Notes: generated by a model from the letters alone, not told the origin. Shown: positions 11,261-22,967, counted from the first letter of the stretch. The stretch is DNA of 64,000 nt from Hormiphora californensis (GCA_020137815.1 CM035353.1:3840471-3904470); one strand, 5' to 3'. Made by a program: numbers and translations.

Positions 11261-12340
11261 GGGGGAAAGGGGGAAAAAAGGGGGGGAAAAGGAAGGGGAA
11301 GGGAAGAGGACAATGAAAGGAGTGAAAAAACAGAAAAGTTAAAGCAAAGGGAGGAGGGAAACAAATGATTAACAAATACAGAAAGGGGACCATGTAAAGA
11401 AGCAAGAAGAGAACGAGAAGAGAAGAGGGAGAGAGAGAGGAGAGGAAGAGAGGAGAGAGAGAAGAGGGGGAAGAGAGGAAGAGAGGAAGAGAGAGAGAGG
11501 AAAGAAAGGAGATGAGGGGAGAGAGAGAGAGAGATGAGAAAGAGAGAGAGATAGAAGGAGAGCGATGGACATAGAGGAGAGGAGGGGGATTAAAAGGGGT
11601 GGAGATGGGGGGAGAGACCGTGCGGAAGTTTAAAGCCGAGGAGTGGGGAGATAAGACAGAAAGCAGAAGTTTAGAAAAAAGGACTTAGTGGTATATTCTT
11701 CCCATTTTTTCTATCTAAAAAAAAAGGGTGGCTGGGTGGTCGTGAAAATTTTGGTTGGGGTTGTGGGGGAGGGCTTTTGGGGGGGTATTCTCTGTGTCGG
11801 GGGGAGGGGTTTTTTTTTATTTCTTTGGGTTTTATTATTTGGCCTCTCCTCCTTCCTTAGGTCTTGGGAACACAATTACCCCCCCTTAAAATGCCCAGTG
11901 GGCGAGTCCCACGCGCCTTTCCAGTCAAACAGCCAGTCCAGCGGCAGATTATTTCCCACTGGCAGGTTATTTATTTTTAACTACTACGTAACATTCAAAG
12001 TGTGTGTAAATGATCAGTTCTTACTAAAATACAGAGGGAACACTATGTGCAACACTTACACACTACATTGGAGAGAAAGAAAGGACACATTCCGTCAATT
12101 ACTCTCTCTTTATCTCCCCTTTTGTCTCACTATCTCTTTCTCTGTGTTATTTGTGACATGCCCCTTATCAGGCTATTTCTTTCACTCTCTTTCCTTAGCA
12201 ACTGCTTAGTAACTGTTACCAAACAGTGTACACTCAATTGTGACGTGTTTTTAACTATTTCTCAGTTCTCTTTGTGTGTTTTGATTAGTGTTCTCTCTCT
12301 TGTTGGTGTGTAATACTTGAAATAAACAACTAAAGCAGGG
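11261..12340. other. Purine-rich low-complexity DNA, no gene seen
   Basis: 11261-11690 is almost entirely A and G on the plus strand; 11700-11850 is T/G-rich. Open frames are long only because of this bias. Confidence 0.5.
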
Positions 12341-12349
12341 TATATAACC

Positions 12350-12537
12350 CATAAACTCTGACCACTGGCACGTTATAGGTTTAAACCCCTCCGCCTCTCC
12401 CTCGGCTCCGCCTCGGGATCGTCGTCGTGATTTAAACCAGTTTATCCGCCAGCGGCGGATAAACTCCAGCTAACTTCTCCCAGCGGCGCGCTGGGAGAAA
12501 GTTATCTGAAATAACGCGCCAGTGGCCAGAGTTTATG
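12350..12537. repeat. Nested fold-back, 188 bp
   Basis: Outer arms 12350-12376 and 12511-12537 pair over 27 bp with two mismatches. Inside are two further hairpins: GTTTATCCGCC/GGCGGATAAAC (12440-12464, loop AGC) and the CTCCCAGC/GCTGGGAG stem (about 12477-12497). The CCAGTGG/CCACTGG theme also occurs at 11245 and 11960, so this is probably a small member of a local repeat family. Confidence 0.75.
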
Positions 12538-12984
12538 CCTCATGAAAATGAATAGTCTCGGTTTTTTTTCCGATTCAAAATTGTCTGAAAAAGCGTTCTA
12601 TGGCCCGAAGCTTTAACTCAAAACGGAAAAATTCCAAGCTGTTTTAAATTAGGGACAATTTTTAGTTGTCACCCGTTACACTGACTGATATTTCCGCCCA
12701 AAAACTGGTAACGATCTACCAAGAGGGTTGTGTAATCGAGCTAAACAAAAGATCAAATTTTCGACTCAGATTATTCTGTGGGAAACCACTTACACACGTC
12801 GCCATCTAATTGTCACACAATGATAAAAATCAAGATCCCATTTAGGCACAGGGCCCATAATGGCCAAATCTCCCCTAGACTCCTTGGTTTAGTTACCAGA
12901 TCCATGATAGGATCATGTCAGATAATGTACATAATATATGAGATGAGAGAATTAGAGAGGGAGAAAGAGGGAGAGAGAGAGTGA

Positions 12985-13090
<106 letters not shown>

Positions 13091-13365
13091 AGAGAGAGAG
13101 TGAGAGAGAGAGAAATTGACTAAGAGAGGGAAGGAGAGAGAGAGAGATGGATAGATAGAGAGACGGAGAGAGAGATGCAGAGGGAGGGAGAGGGAGAGGG
13201 AGGGAGAGGGGTGATGGGGCGAGGGAAGGATCTAAACTTGTTGACAGCAAGTGTGGGAAAGGGACGTTGGAACAGAATTTGCAGATGTTTGTGCGTTGTG
13301 TGTCACTTTTTCATTATTTCATGGAACCGAGCTGTGCTAATATTCAGCAAATACTTTGCAAGGCA

Positions 13366-13398
13366 TTTTGCAGAATCTCGGTGCATGGAACTAGGGGG
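13366..13398 (-). repeat. 33-bp inverted repeat, right partner
   Basis: Exact reverse complement of 10155-10187 (TTTTGCAGAATCTCGGTGCA ... CTAGGGGG). Confidence 0.85.
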
Positions 13399-13639
13399 TA
13401 AGGGAAAAGGTAGTACAGAGAGGGAATGATAAAATTAGAGTAGACATTTGATAACAACAAGTTTTAAGGTGGGAACACTAAAGAATAGGTATGGAATCAC
13501 TTATTTAAAATTAAGTGAAATATAGTGATCATCGGACACACATACGTATCAGGCTGAGTGATATTTTCGCGGGAACGGAGCGGTAGGTAGTTACCAACCA
13601 TTAGTAAACCCAATAATGTAACTAATTATACTGCAATCC

Positions 13640-13739
13640 NNNNNNNNNNNNNNNNNNNNNNNNNNNNNNNNNNNNNNNNNNNNNNNNNNNNNNNNNNNNN
13701 NNNNNNNNNNNNNNNNNNNNNNNNNNNNNNNNNNNNNNN
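13640..13739. other. Assembly gap (100 N)
   Basis: Exactly 100 N, the conventional filler for a gap of unknown size. Similar sequence on both sides (GATATTTTCGCGGGA at about 13560 and 14438) suggests that a repeat caused the break. Confidence 0.99.
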
Positions 13740-14600
13740 CATACGCACATAACTACTGCGCGACCTTATTTTGTATTTCGGTATGTATCTCTCTCCCTCA
13801 CTAAGTTGTTTTGTCACATTCTCTCCCATCTTGAGAGCCGAACCAGATTTGGCACGACCTTAATCTCGAGGAGAGATTGTGGTGTTAACTAGTGAGTGGG
13901 AGAGATACATAGGCAAATACGTTTGGCACGACCTTAATTTGGAGGAGAGAGCAGTGTTATTTTGAAGCAAAATTGCTTTTTTCGTTGTTTTTCTTTATAG
14001 AAATCATGGGTATTGACCCAATCTGTACAACTCCGGTACCACCGGAAAGATGAGACAAAGTTCTAGGTGGGACATGTCGCCGATTTTTGAGATCGGTTTT
14101 AGTTCCTGAGCTACAATCAAAACAAAATGCTTGGGTAACGTGACTGATTTTGGTAGTCGAACGCGGTTTTTGCTGTCATTTTGCTTGTTGTTTTCCAAAT
14201 TAAACCTAGTTTTCACCAGTAAACTCGGAATTAAATTCTCTAAAAGATGGTGTTTGTTAGAACTTGATACGATGAGAAAAGGACACACGACAAGCATTTG
14301 TTTGCATGTTGGTCAAAGTGCGGAATATTTTAGAAAGTAAAAGGAGGGTTTGGCACGACCTTAGGAATAGACCCTAGTAATACGTATGCATGGTATGATC
14401 AATGATCATACGGACACACATACCTTGATGATTGATATTTTCGCGGGAGGAACGGAGGGTCATGGGTAGTTACCTAACCAATTAGTAAATACCAAACTAA
14501 TTACCAAACCAATTGCCAAACCAAACCAATTACCAAACCAAACCAAACCATTACCAACACAACTACCAGACATCCCATATTAGATACCAAAATTAGAAAG
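13740..14600. repeat. Repeat region with TTTGGCACGACCTTA units
   Basis: TTTGGCACGACCTTA occurs at about 13848, 13923 and 14349, and the 13530-13630 sequence recurs at 14390-14500. 14515-14560 is a run of CCAAACCAATTA-like units. No coding exon seen. Confidence 0.6.
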
Positions 14601-14972
14601 CAATCAATTCGTCAGTATCGTCGTTCTGATGGATACAGCTGTCATTGGATAGGAAGGAAGAGGCTGTTAAAGGGATCAGATAAATGGAGCGGCTGGAGTT
14701 GGCGGTTCAAGAGGAAGCCAGGCGGGGAAAATCACCTGACGACTAGAAATTTGCACACAACTTCACTACTCAAAGTAATATAATAATTGTATTTTATTAA
14801 TTAGTATTGTATTGTATAAACATGATACATCATTCCATCATACGAACAAATGCAAAGTATAACCACGATCTCGAAAGTCCTTATAATGATAAATTATACA
14901 TTGCATGCTACATATTGAGAACAATCTTCCATCATTGTCAGTTAATTGGCATTTACTTTCATCCCCATATTA

Positions 14973-15081
14973 CAGGAACCGACCGAAACAAGTAAACAAC
15001 CAGTCAGAACTCTTTATTTAGGTCACGTGACTGGTTATCAGCCAATCAGGGACCAGTATTTCCTGTTTCGGTCAGTTCCTG
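14973..15081 (+). mobile_element. hAT-type MITE, copy 1
   Basis: A 109-bp element with terminal inverted repeats CAGGAACCGACCGAAACA / TGTTTCGGTCAGTTCCTG. It is flanked by CCATATTA and CCATATCA, an 8-bp target-site duplication with one change. Eight-base duplications and CAG...CTG ends are typical of hAT elements. The reverse-oriented sister is at 21323-21431. It sits 36 bp beyond the stop codon of the C2 gene and carries a central TCACGTGA. Confidence 0.9.
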
Positions 15082-15116
15082 CCATATCATCCCATATTGA
15101 TCTCTTTTCCATCTGT

Positions 15117-17797
15117 TTACACTAGTAGAATAGGTTTGATGTTCATGGTTATCGAGATGGATCCGATGTCTTTTCCCTTGTACTTCAGGTGAACGAGCTG
15201 GTTTTCCAAGCTTTCCTCTACAGCGGGGTTAAACGATCCCTAAACAGAGATACGTTATCTATAACAGGGTTAAACGATCCCTAAACAGAGATAAGATATC
15301 TATAACAGGGTTAAACGATCCCTAAACAGAGAGAAGTTATCGGTAAGGCTTGTTGCTTTCAATCCTAGGCTACAATTAAGGGTACACCTGGCGTTTTTCA
15401 TCATCGAGTGCCCAACCAAATGACTTCACCAGGGTTTAGGTCATACAAAATAGACCTCAAATATGCAATTTTAGCCCTAAAGTCGAATTCATATTTTTGC
15501 TACAGCCTATTTTCAAAGTGGCGTTTTTTCAATTTTTGTTGGAATTTTTAACCTCAGGACCACTTTTTTTGAGATAGAAACATTAAATTCTTGAAATTTG
15601 AAGAGAATATAAAGGTGAATACCCAAAGAAGGATTTTTGAAATGGAGCTTATTTCTGGCCATGAGAAGGGTTTACTTTTTTGCTTCTTTGACACGCTGGC
15701 TGAGAATGTTCCCATGCTTCATTAGAGATGAAAATCTGGAATAGTTGCTCAAAACGATTATCTATGTGGCCCAAAAATTTTGGAACTTTCCCGCCAAAGA
15801 TGTGGTGTACAGAGCTTGTTTGGTGAAACCCGCCTTTTTGAAAAAGAGAGGAATTCCCTGTATCTCCAAAACGGATGATCGTAGAGACCTAGGACCAAGC
15901 TTAATCGATTCAGAAGGTCCGATTTTGGGGGTCTTCTGAAGACATTTTGCTCCTACTCCACCGTTTTTGCTGTAATTGCAAAAAACCAATTCTATGAAAA
16001 GGGGGAACAACTCTATTCCAGTATCCTGCTTCGGGCTGATTTCCCCCTTACTTGCTGATACCTTTTTCGCAATTACAGCAAAAACGGTTGGAGTAGGAAG
16101 CAAATGTCTCTTGAAGACCCCCAAATCGGACCTTCTGAATCGATTAAGCTTGGTCCCAGGTCCTTACGATCATCCGTTTTTGGAGATACAGGGATTTCCT
16201 CTCTTTTTCAAAAAGACGGGTTTCACAAAAACAAGCTCTGTACACCACATTTTTGCGGGAAAGTTCCAAAATTTTTGGGCCACATAGATAATCGTTTTGA
16301 GCAACTATTTCCAGATTTTCATCTCTAATGAAGCATGGGAACATTCTCAGCCAGCGTGTCAAGAAGCAAAAAAGTAAACCCTTCTCATGGCCAAAATAAG
16401 CTCCATTTCAAAAATCCTTCTTTGGGCTTATTCACCTTTATATTCTCTTCAAATTTCAAGAATTTAATGTTTCTATCTCAAAAAAAGTGGTCCTGAGGTT
16501 AAATTCCAACAAAAATTGAAAAAAACGCCACTTTGAAAATAGGCTGTAGCAAAAATATGAATTCGACTTTAGGGCTAAAATTGCATATTTGAGGTCCATT
16601 TTGTATGACCTAAACCCTGGTGAAGTCATTTGGTTGGGCACTCGATGATGAAAAACGCCAGGTGTACCCTTAAGTCCTTGCTGAACGATCGCTAGTTAAC
16701 TGGTTACTATATATGTAGATCACATTTCAGACTAATTTAAATGTTAAATACGACTGCTCTGCTTTCTATTCAATTGATAATTAATTAACTAAGTTATAAC
16801 TTACTGAACCAACTTCATCATCATCACCAATGTCATCTTTGTCCATCAACTCAAACCTCAACCTGTAACAAGTTTCAATACAATCGTCAATCAATATAAT
16901 GTTTTGCTAGTTTATAATTCTCGGCGGCTAGCCTGTATAATATATGCAGATAATTCCAACTAACTTTGTAGCCTTGGGCTCGCCTTTCGTCTTGAAAACC
17001 AGCAATTCATTGACAACCACTGAAGTAGTGTTGTTGACTGGTTTCGTTTTTCCAACTAGGACATCATTCGCGTACACCTGAAATGGCAATATTGTGAGCA
17101 TTGTGTTAAAAGTAATTTCCTGCCAACAAATTACCATTTAGTTCTTCTATGATCGAGTTGTTGAGTAATTAGCATAATTAAATCAGGGTGTTAATATCAG
17201 GGCATTGTCAATGTCAGAGCATTGGATTGCTTGTCTCATAAGGGCCTGAACACCACTATACCGGTGATACTTGGCTGGTTTGTTGAGTAAGGGGGAAGGG
17301 TTCCCCCTTACTCAACAATGGCTGGTAGGTACTAGAAGTTGCGGGGGAAATGATATTGTACCATAAAAGTACTCTAGATCGAGGTAATTTATACACTTAC
17401 AATGACATATGGGTCAATTTGTCCTGTGACGTCAGTCTTCCTTGTGATGTTATTGATAGAATCGATGTAGAGCTCCACTATGTCCGTGGTTTCTGCAGGT
17501 GCACCGCTGGGCGTCTAAAAGAAACACATTTCATAATCATGATAATATATGTACTTGGGGAAGCAGTCGTGCCTGAACTTCAGGTTCAGGCCACTGCTAT
17601 TTTCAAATGAGACCTGGGATCTCAGGTTTCAATGACGCGGCTATTCCCTGAGATTAATGTAGGGATCAGGAGACACACTGAAGTTGGTCGGCGCGTGCGT
17701 CATGAGATCTCTACCGAGTGATAAAAGTAAGGAATTGCTTGGCAAATCTTACCGTTCCTTCCTCGCGCTCCTCATCACTTGATCCAAAGAAACCCAT
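15117..17797 (-). CDS. C2-domain protein, paralogue A (5 exons)
   Basis: Coding exons on the minus strand: 17797-17753, 17514-17401, 17077-16965, 16862-16805, 15239-15117; all introns GT-AG, phases 0,0,2,0. The 150-residue product starts MGFFGSSDEEREEG, then one C2 domain: first strand VELYIDSINNI, Ca-loop-like TDVTGQIDPYVI, the NELLVFKTKGEP segment, and a second acidic loop LRFELMDKDDIGDDDEVG, ending ISITMNIKPILLV. Aspartates in both loops suggest Ca2+ or phospholipid binding. The MGxxxS start fits N-myristoylation. Exon sizes match paralogue B except for exon 1. Intron 4 contains a 1.3 kb palindromic transposon and a triplicated acceptor. No transmembrane segment. Confidence 0.88.
15226..15345 (-). 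repeat. 41-bp tandem repeat triplicating a 3' splice site
   Basis: Three copies of a 41-bp unit (starts near 15227, 15268, 15309). On the coding strand every unit contains CTCTGTTTAG|GGATCGTTTAACCC, the acceptor and first codons of the last exon of C2 gene A. Because 41 is not a multiple of three, only the copy next to the exon gives the conserved protein. Confidence 0.9.
15380..16669. mobile_element. TTAA-flanked palindromic element, copy 1
   Basis: 1,290 bp with TTAA on both sides (15376-15379 and 16670-16673). Ends are GGGTACACCTGGCG / CGCCAGGTGTACCC. The two arms of roughly 600 bp are nearly exact reverse complements around an unpaired centre of about 80 bp (about 15985-16065). It lies in intron 4 of C2 gene A. 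A TTAA target is typical of piggyBac-like transposases, although these ends start GGG. No transposase is encoded; open frames within are mirrored and have no known domain. Confidence 0.9.
17281..17317. repeat. Perfect 17-bp hairpin in C2 gene A intron 2
   Basis: TGTTGAGTAAGGGGGAA, loop GGG, TTCCCCCTTACTCAACA. The same TTGTTGAGTA hairpin theme occurs in the C2 gene B introns (about 19481-19510 and 19590-19618). Confidence 0.8.
17555..17650 (+). mobile_element. GGGGAAnCAG MITE fragment
   Basis: GGGGAAGCAGTCGTGCCTGAAC followed by AGGTTCAGGCCA and GAGACCTGGGATCTCAGGTTTCAATGACG. It is related to the complete 192-bp copy at 60569-60760 and a fragment at 51425-51490. Confidence 0.7.
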
Positions 17798-18593
17798 TGC
17801 TTAAAACATTTTAATACAAGCTGCGCATTATATAATACCTCACAGGAACCTGACACCAGGTTCTGCAGATTGTAAGCAATTGATCGCTAATAGCGCATAT
17901 AATAATGTATAGTTAAGTTCTAAACGATTGACGATAACTTTTAGAAGTTTTGAATACAGCTCAGCATACTTCCTGATACGTGTATCAAATGAAGCTGCAA
18001 CGCAAACATGGTAGCTGACTATTATTATAGGAAGGCTTGTCAGGCTAATGCTCTGACCACAGTTCTCCCATGCTCCGCTGAAAAAAAAATGAGAATAGGC
18101 GCAGGCCAATGCTCTGACAGAGGAATGCAGGGTGGTTTACAATAACATTGTACACGTGTGAGAGAGCTGCAGGAATATGCTTCCTGGAAAGGCTGGCTAA
18201 AATAAACAAGCATCCTAACTTGCTATAGTACTACACAGAATCACAGCTCCTGCCACTATAGTCCTGGTTGAAAGGTGGTCTTATAATATGGGCGTACCGC
18301 GTATACATACATCCAAATATGTCAAAATTCGTTTCGATTTTCATTTGGGGTCATTTACATGGGTGCTTGTAGTGAAAATACAGTATCGGTTCAACACGGT
18401 AAGACGAGACCAATCAGATCGCAAGAAAAATCTTTAATTAGTTCAGTAATGTTTAAAACAAAAAACAAACATAAACCAGGTAAATATAAAGTATCATATG
18501 GCCATTTGTGCTTCCACAATTGTAGCAATTTAAAATACCAATTCAAGCAACATACATATACGAATTATTTAGTGTCCGGCCAATACAATCATT

Positions 18594-20599
18594 TTAAACC
18601 AACAGAATTTCTTTTATTTTCATTGTGATCGAAAGGGATCCAATGTCTTTCCCCTTGTACTTTAAGTGGACCAATTGGTTGTCCAAACTTTCCTCCACAG
18701 CAGGATTGAAGCCTCCCTGAGAAAATTTCAATGTTATCAAACTAGTAAATTGATGAATAATATATTTTTAGGCTCTAATAATATAGACATTAAAGACTCT
18801 GTAATACTGATATTAAATCCTGATATAATATATGTACCTGTATACAGACTCTCTATTACAGAGTCTGTAATCTGTATAATCTATCAAGAATTATGGAATG
18901 TTTATACCATGCGTAACAGCATCTTTGCAGCTAAAATTAATTCGTCTGTCTTATTCAAAAAAGGTAAATTGATAATTAATTAACTTAATTATAACTTACT
19001 GAACCAACTTCATCATCATCACCAATGTCGTCCTTGTCCATTAACTCAAACCTCAACCTGTAACAAGTTGCAAATGTAACCTGTAACAATTCGTTTGAGA
19101 GAGCTATACAATAGTCAATCAATTGAAAGAGCCTCTTGAACCCTTAAAGAGGATTTTGCCGCCTAAATTTAGGAGTTGCAAACATTAATTGCAAACATTA
19201 ATTAAACAGGCATTAGCCAGTTTATTTCCTTACTAACTGATTACTACACATACTTGGTGGTGATAGGATCTCCCTTAGACTTGAATACAAAGAGTTCATT
19301 AATGACCACACTGTTTGTATTGTTCACAGGTTTCGTCTTGCCGACAACAACGTCATTGGCATACACCTAACGGAATAGAAATTGTAAACCTAAAATAAAT
19401 TTAAATGCTGTGGAATAAGGTAAATGTATTATATTATATTGACACAAATGCTAGAACAATATATTGTAATATGTAATAGTTGTTGAGTAAGGACCGGCTA
19501 CTCAACAAAATAATAATATGTATATTATATTGAAACAATTAACTACATGATATTAAAATGCTAGAACAATGTATTGTAATAATAGTAAGTTGTTGAGTAA
19601 GGACCGGCTACTCAACAAAATACTAGTACACTGTACTAGTATTTTGTTGAGTACTAGTAGTACAGTCGCCAGTCGGACCCCTATTTACCGGGATGCTTGG
19701 TGGAAGGGCCGGTTTTGCCCGGTAAATCGGGGTCGGACTGTTATATAGGTCTGTTATATAAACTCACAATGACATAAGGATCAATTTCCCCTACTACATC
19801 AGTCTTCCTGGTGATATTGTTAATTGAATCAACGTACAGTTCCACAATCTTGGTAGTTTCAACGGGTGCGCCACCGGCATCCTGTAATAGACAAGGTAAA
19901 CACGAGATATGTTGGTACTGGAAAATAAATTAACCGTAGCTGCATCCTGTAATTGTAGGATATTCAGGTCAAGAAAATAGCTTATTTTTTCCTGCCCGGG
20001 TGGATGCCCGAAGGGCATCCACCCGGGATGATCTTTTTAGCACGCACGTGCTAAAAAGATCATTCAGGGTTTAGAAATCAGCAGATCGTGGGGGTTAACT
20101 AAATGTCCGTCCGTCCGTCCGTCCGTCACGGACAACGCCTGACAACGCTCGAGTGCGCTCCTTCATCAAATCAAATAACTGTTTTGATGAAATATGATGT
20201 CAGGACGCTTATTTCTCAAATCTGTGCGTGGCGCTAACTGTGACAGAAACTACAAAGCCGCGCACGTTTCCTTATAGAAAATCCGTTCGGCGAAGCGTGT
20301 TACGTTTAGTTGACGCTGCTAACTTGCGATGTCGAACTTGGTGGTTGATGAAATGAGTGTTTGGGTTAGGTTGCTCGTTACTAAGTTTGAGTTAGTGATG
20401 TTCTGTAAATTATAAATATCCGTCATCAGACCAGATGCAGATCTTTCAATCTCTCGATCTTTCAATTCGATTCGAAAATATCGCGATAGTATCGAATCGA
20501 ATCGAAAGATATATCGCTGGTTCCTAGTATGAATAACTTATAATAACTTACCACTCCAACTTTCGCCTTTTTCTCCTTCTTCGATCCAAAAAGAGGCAT
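18594..20599 (-). CDS. C2-domain protein, paralogue B (5 exons)
   Basis: Coding exons on the minus strand: 20599-20552, 19881-19768, 19366-19254, 19057-19000, 18716-18594, with GT-AG borders and phases 0,0,2,0. The 151-residue product starts MPLFGSKKEKKAKVGV and has one C2 domain: VELYVDSINNI, TDVVGEIDPYVI, NELFVFKSKGDP, LRFELMDKDDIGDDDEVG, ending SITMKIKEILLV. The exon-4 protein is identical to paralogue A, and most of the rest is similar, so this is a tandem duplication. Unlike A, the N-terminus lacks Gly2 and is strongly basic, which would favour binding to acidic membranes rather than acylation. Introns carry hairpins and a pogo-like MITE. Confidence 0.88.
19670..19740. mobile_element. 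Short pogo/Tc1-like MITE (CAGTCGGACCCC ends)
   Basis: 71 bp with inverted ends CAGTCGGACCCCTATTTACCGG / CCCGGTAAATCGGGGTCGGACTG in an intron of C2 gene B. The same ends occur at 32221-33084, 38866 and 55991. Confidence 0.8.
19995..20062. repeat. Two adjacent perfect hairpins
   Basis: CCCGGGTGGATGCCC/GGGCATCCACCCGGG (19995-20027, loop GAA) is followed directly by TGATCTTTTTAGCACG/CGTGCTAAAAAGATCA (20029-20062, loop CA). Both lie in intron 1 of C2 gene B. A TCCG microsatellite follows at 20105-20127. Confidence 0.85.
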
Positions 20600-20725
20600 T
20601 TTGATGTTATATGTGGCAAGAGATAAACTTTAAAACTGCAAAAATTAGGCGAAGTGGAAAGATTGGAGGATGTCAAGTGCACTGATCATGTGTTTGTTTG
20701 TTGTTTCTGTGAGGACAGAGTGTGG

Positions 20726-20729
<4 letters not shown>

Positions 20730-20795
<66 letters not shown>

Positions 20796-20880
20796 TAGAG
20801 AGAGAGAGAAAGGGTGAGGGAAAGGGTGAGGTGAGAGAGAGAGAGAGAGAGAGTGAGAGAGAGAGAGAGAGAGAGAGACG
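20730..20880 (+). repeat. (GA)n microsatellite upstream of C2 gene B
   Basis: Interrupted GA tract starting about 130 bp upstream of the start codon of C2 gene B. GA/CT tracts can act as promoter elements in animals, but here they are everywhere. Confidence 0.9.
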
Positions 20881-21322
20881 AGACGGAGAGAGTGATGGAA
20901 GAGTCGAGACGGCGCATGACCCGACGAGCAGAGCTTCGACGAGGGAGGGATGGCGTAGCGCTAGAACCTACATCGTCTAGTGCTAGCATCTCTCTCTCTC
21001 GCATCGGCTCAGACGATGCGACTCTCGCTACACTGTCATGCAATTAGAGCGAACTTTGTTGTTGTATGCTTCCCTGTATTTGCTATTCCTCTCGTGTGCT
21101 GGCCCTTGTGACTAAACGTGGTATGTACACTGTGTCTGAGCAAGCAGCATTCATCTTTGATTATTTTCTTGAAAGAAAACATTGTGCAGCTAATTCTGTA
21201 CGCGTCGAGTGTTCAATATAAACATGGGACATTCACAACAACCAATCTTATGGTGGTAGACAACTTCGAAAGCTTTCGACACCCGGCCTATATCATGTAA
21301 TGCATGTGCTGGTTATGTGCTG

Positions 21323-21431
21323 CAGGAACCGACTGAATCAGGAAATACTGGTCCCTGATTGGCTGATAACCAGTCACGTGACCTAAATAACGAGTTCTGA
21401 TTGGTTGTTTACTTGTTTCGGTCGGTTCCTG
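21323..21431 (-). mobile_element. hAT-type MITE, copy 2
   Basis: 109 bp, inverted relative to 14973-15081 and over 90% identical. Flanked by a perfect 8-bp target-site duplication ATGTGCTG (21315-21322 and 21432-21439). Ends CAGGAACCGACTGAA / TTTCGGTCGGTTCCTG. Confidence 0.93.
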
Positions 21432-21439
21432 ATGTGCTG

Positions 21440-22540
21440 TCTCCCAAAAGACTTACCTTTCCGATCCAGGCGTGGGGCCGACATTCAACTATTGAAGTCC
21501 TACTGTTCACCCCCCCCCCCTGGTTTTCAGAAAGTGCATTTCTTTGATATCTCGGGTTCTTAATAAGATAGAAATTTCATCTCAGATGTATTGGAAAGGT
21601 CTTGCAATCTCTCGTATTTGAAGCTAATTGCACGTGCACATGCGCGTGCATGTATAATAACTCTGATTTCTGAATTTCAAACACATCATTGAGACGCGAC
21701 GTCATCTTTTCACCAAACTTTTAATTGGACACTTAAGCTAAGCTGGAATGTTACACATAATTTGTTTAGACGTTATTTCAACTTTCGTGCACCTCTGATC
21801 AGTGATCTCTTTATCACCATGCAATACAACTGCAAGGTAAGGTGACATTGCCACATAGCGCGAAGTAATAAGTATGGAGAGGTACCAAAGTATCTCTGCG
21901 ATAATACAAATGGAGCTTAAGCCCAAACTTCCCGATAAGATAGAAAGCTAAATCTGGTTCTGTCAGAGCGCGCGAGAACTGTGGTCAGAGCATTGGCCTG
22001 ACAGATCTGGTTAGTCGTTGGTTGCTATACGTTGGATTCGTCTGGAAAAGCTGATTCAGAAAAGCTTTAAAGCTCCGTTCAGTAGGGGGTTTCAGATCAA
22101 GATCATAGTTAGACGCTTATGTAAAATATGTGGTCCCTCGAGTATTTCAATATGACCTGGCACAAGAACCAGGTCACCCCCACCCGCTCCCGCACACAGA
22201 ATCGATTGCCGCCGAAGTCAAATCCACAAAATCCCGACGAACCACGGCTGAAATCAAAGATCCTGATGATTTACCGATTTCTCCGCCCCATAAAGTAAGA
22301 TTCACCGCCGAGACAGCCTTTCATCCCAGCTGTACAGCTGCTATAGAAATACAGGTAATAGGGCGTAGCCCAAAAGCACCCTGAAAAAGCACGCCTGAGC
22401 AAAATTGCAATAGCCCCATAAGTCACCGTGTTTTCTTGAATATTATTCAATGACTAACATGAGGGGGTGGGCATTCGTTAGAAGGGTCCCTTGGGATCAC
22501 ATATTCCTGTTGAGAATCCTTTTTCAGTATGTCACGATCC
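21440..22540. other. Intergenic stretch with R1 repeat copy
   Basis: Contains R1 copy 2 at 21917-22100 (AAGCCCAAACTTCC, GATAAGATAGAAAGCTAA, GCGTTGGATTCGTCT) with an inserted segment. Open frames at 22130-22384 and 22450-22755 carry no domain. Confidence 0.5.
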
Positions 22541-22542
22541 GA

Positions 22543-22967
22543 CCAGTTTCGACCCCCGTGAAATATTTCAAGCATCGACATTCTGAAATGTACACAATCT
22601 CAGCTTTCCAATGCGCCCACGCTCATGCTTCAACTCCATCGGGAACCGCTGCCCAAATCGCTAATTGTAATTGGCCAATTAGATCACACGCAGATCAAAT
22701 TACTTCCTGTCAGCTCTCTCTGAACTTCAGAACTTTAATCTGGACGCCGTGGTGAGTCTCCGGGATTGGTTCAGTGATTTGGTGCTGTTTAGAAGAATGT
22801 TCAGGAAGTAATTTGAGCCGCGTGTGCGCTAATTGGCTAATTACAATTAGCGATTTTGGCAGCGGTACCCGATGGAGTTGAAGCATGAGCGTGGGCGCAT
22901 TGGAAAGCTGAGATTGTGTACATTTCAGAATGTCGATGCTTGGAATATTTCACGGGGGTCGAAACTG
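22543..22967. mobile_element. Fold-back element, 425 bp
   Basis: Left arm from CCAGTTTCGACCCCCGTG to TTACTTCCTG (about 22543-22710) pairs with the right arm about 22801-22967 with few mismatches; the spacer is about 90 bp. A half copy of the same arm lies at 60802-60899, immediately before exon 11 of the receptor at 52971-64000. Confidence 0.85.

Noticed and set aside
15745-16328. Conserved-looking ORFs shared between 15.7-16.3 and 45.2-46.1 kb
   Set aside because: They lie in the arms of the TTAA palindromic element and recur on both strands because of the palindrome. No domain, and not the transposase.
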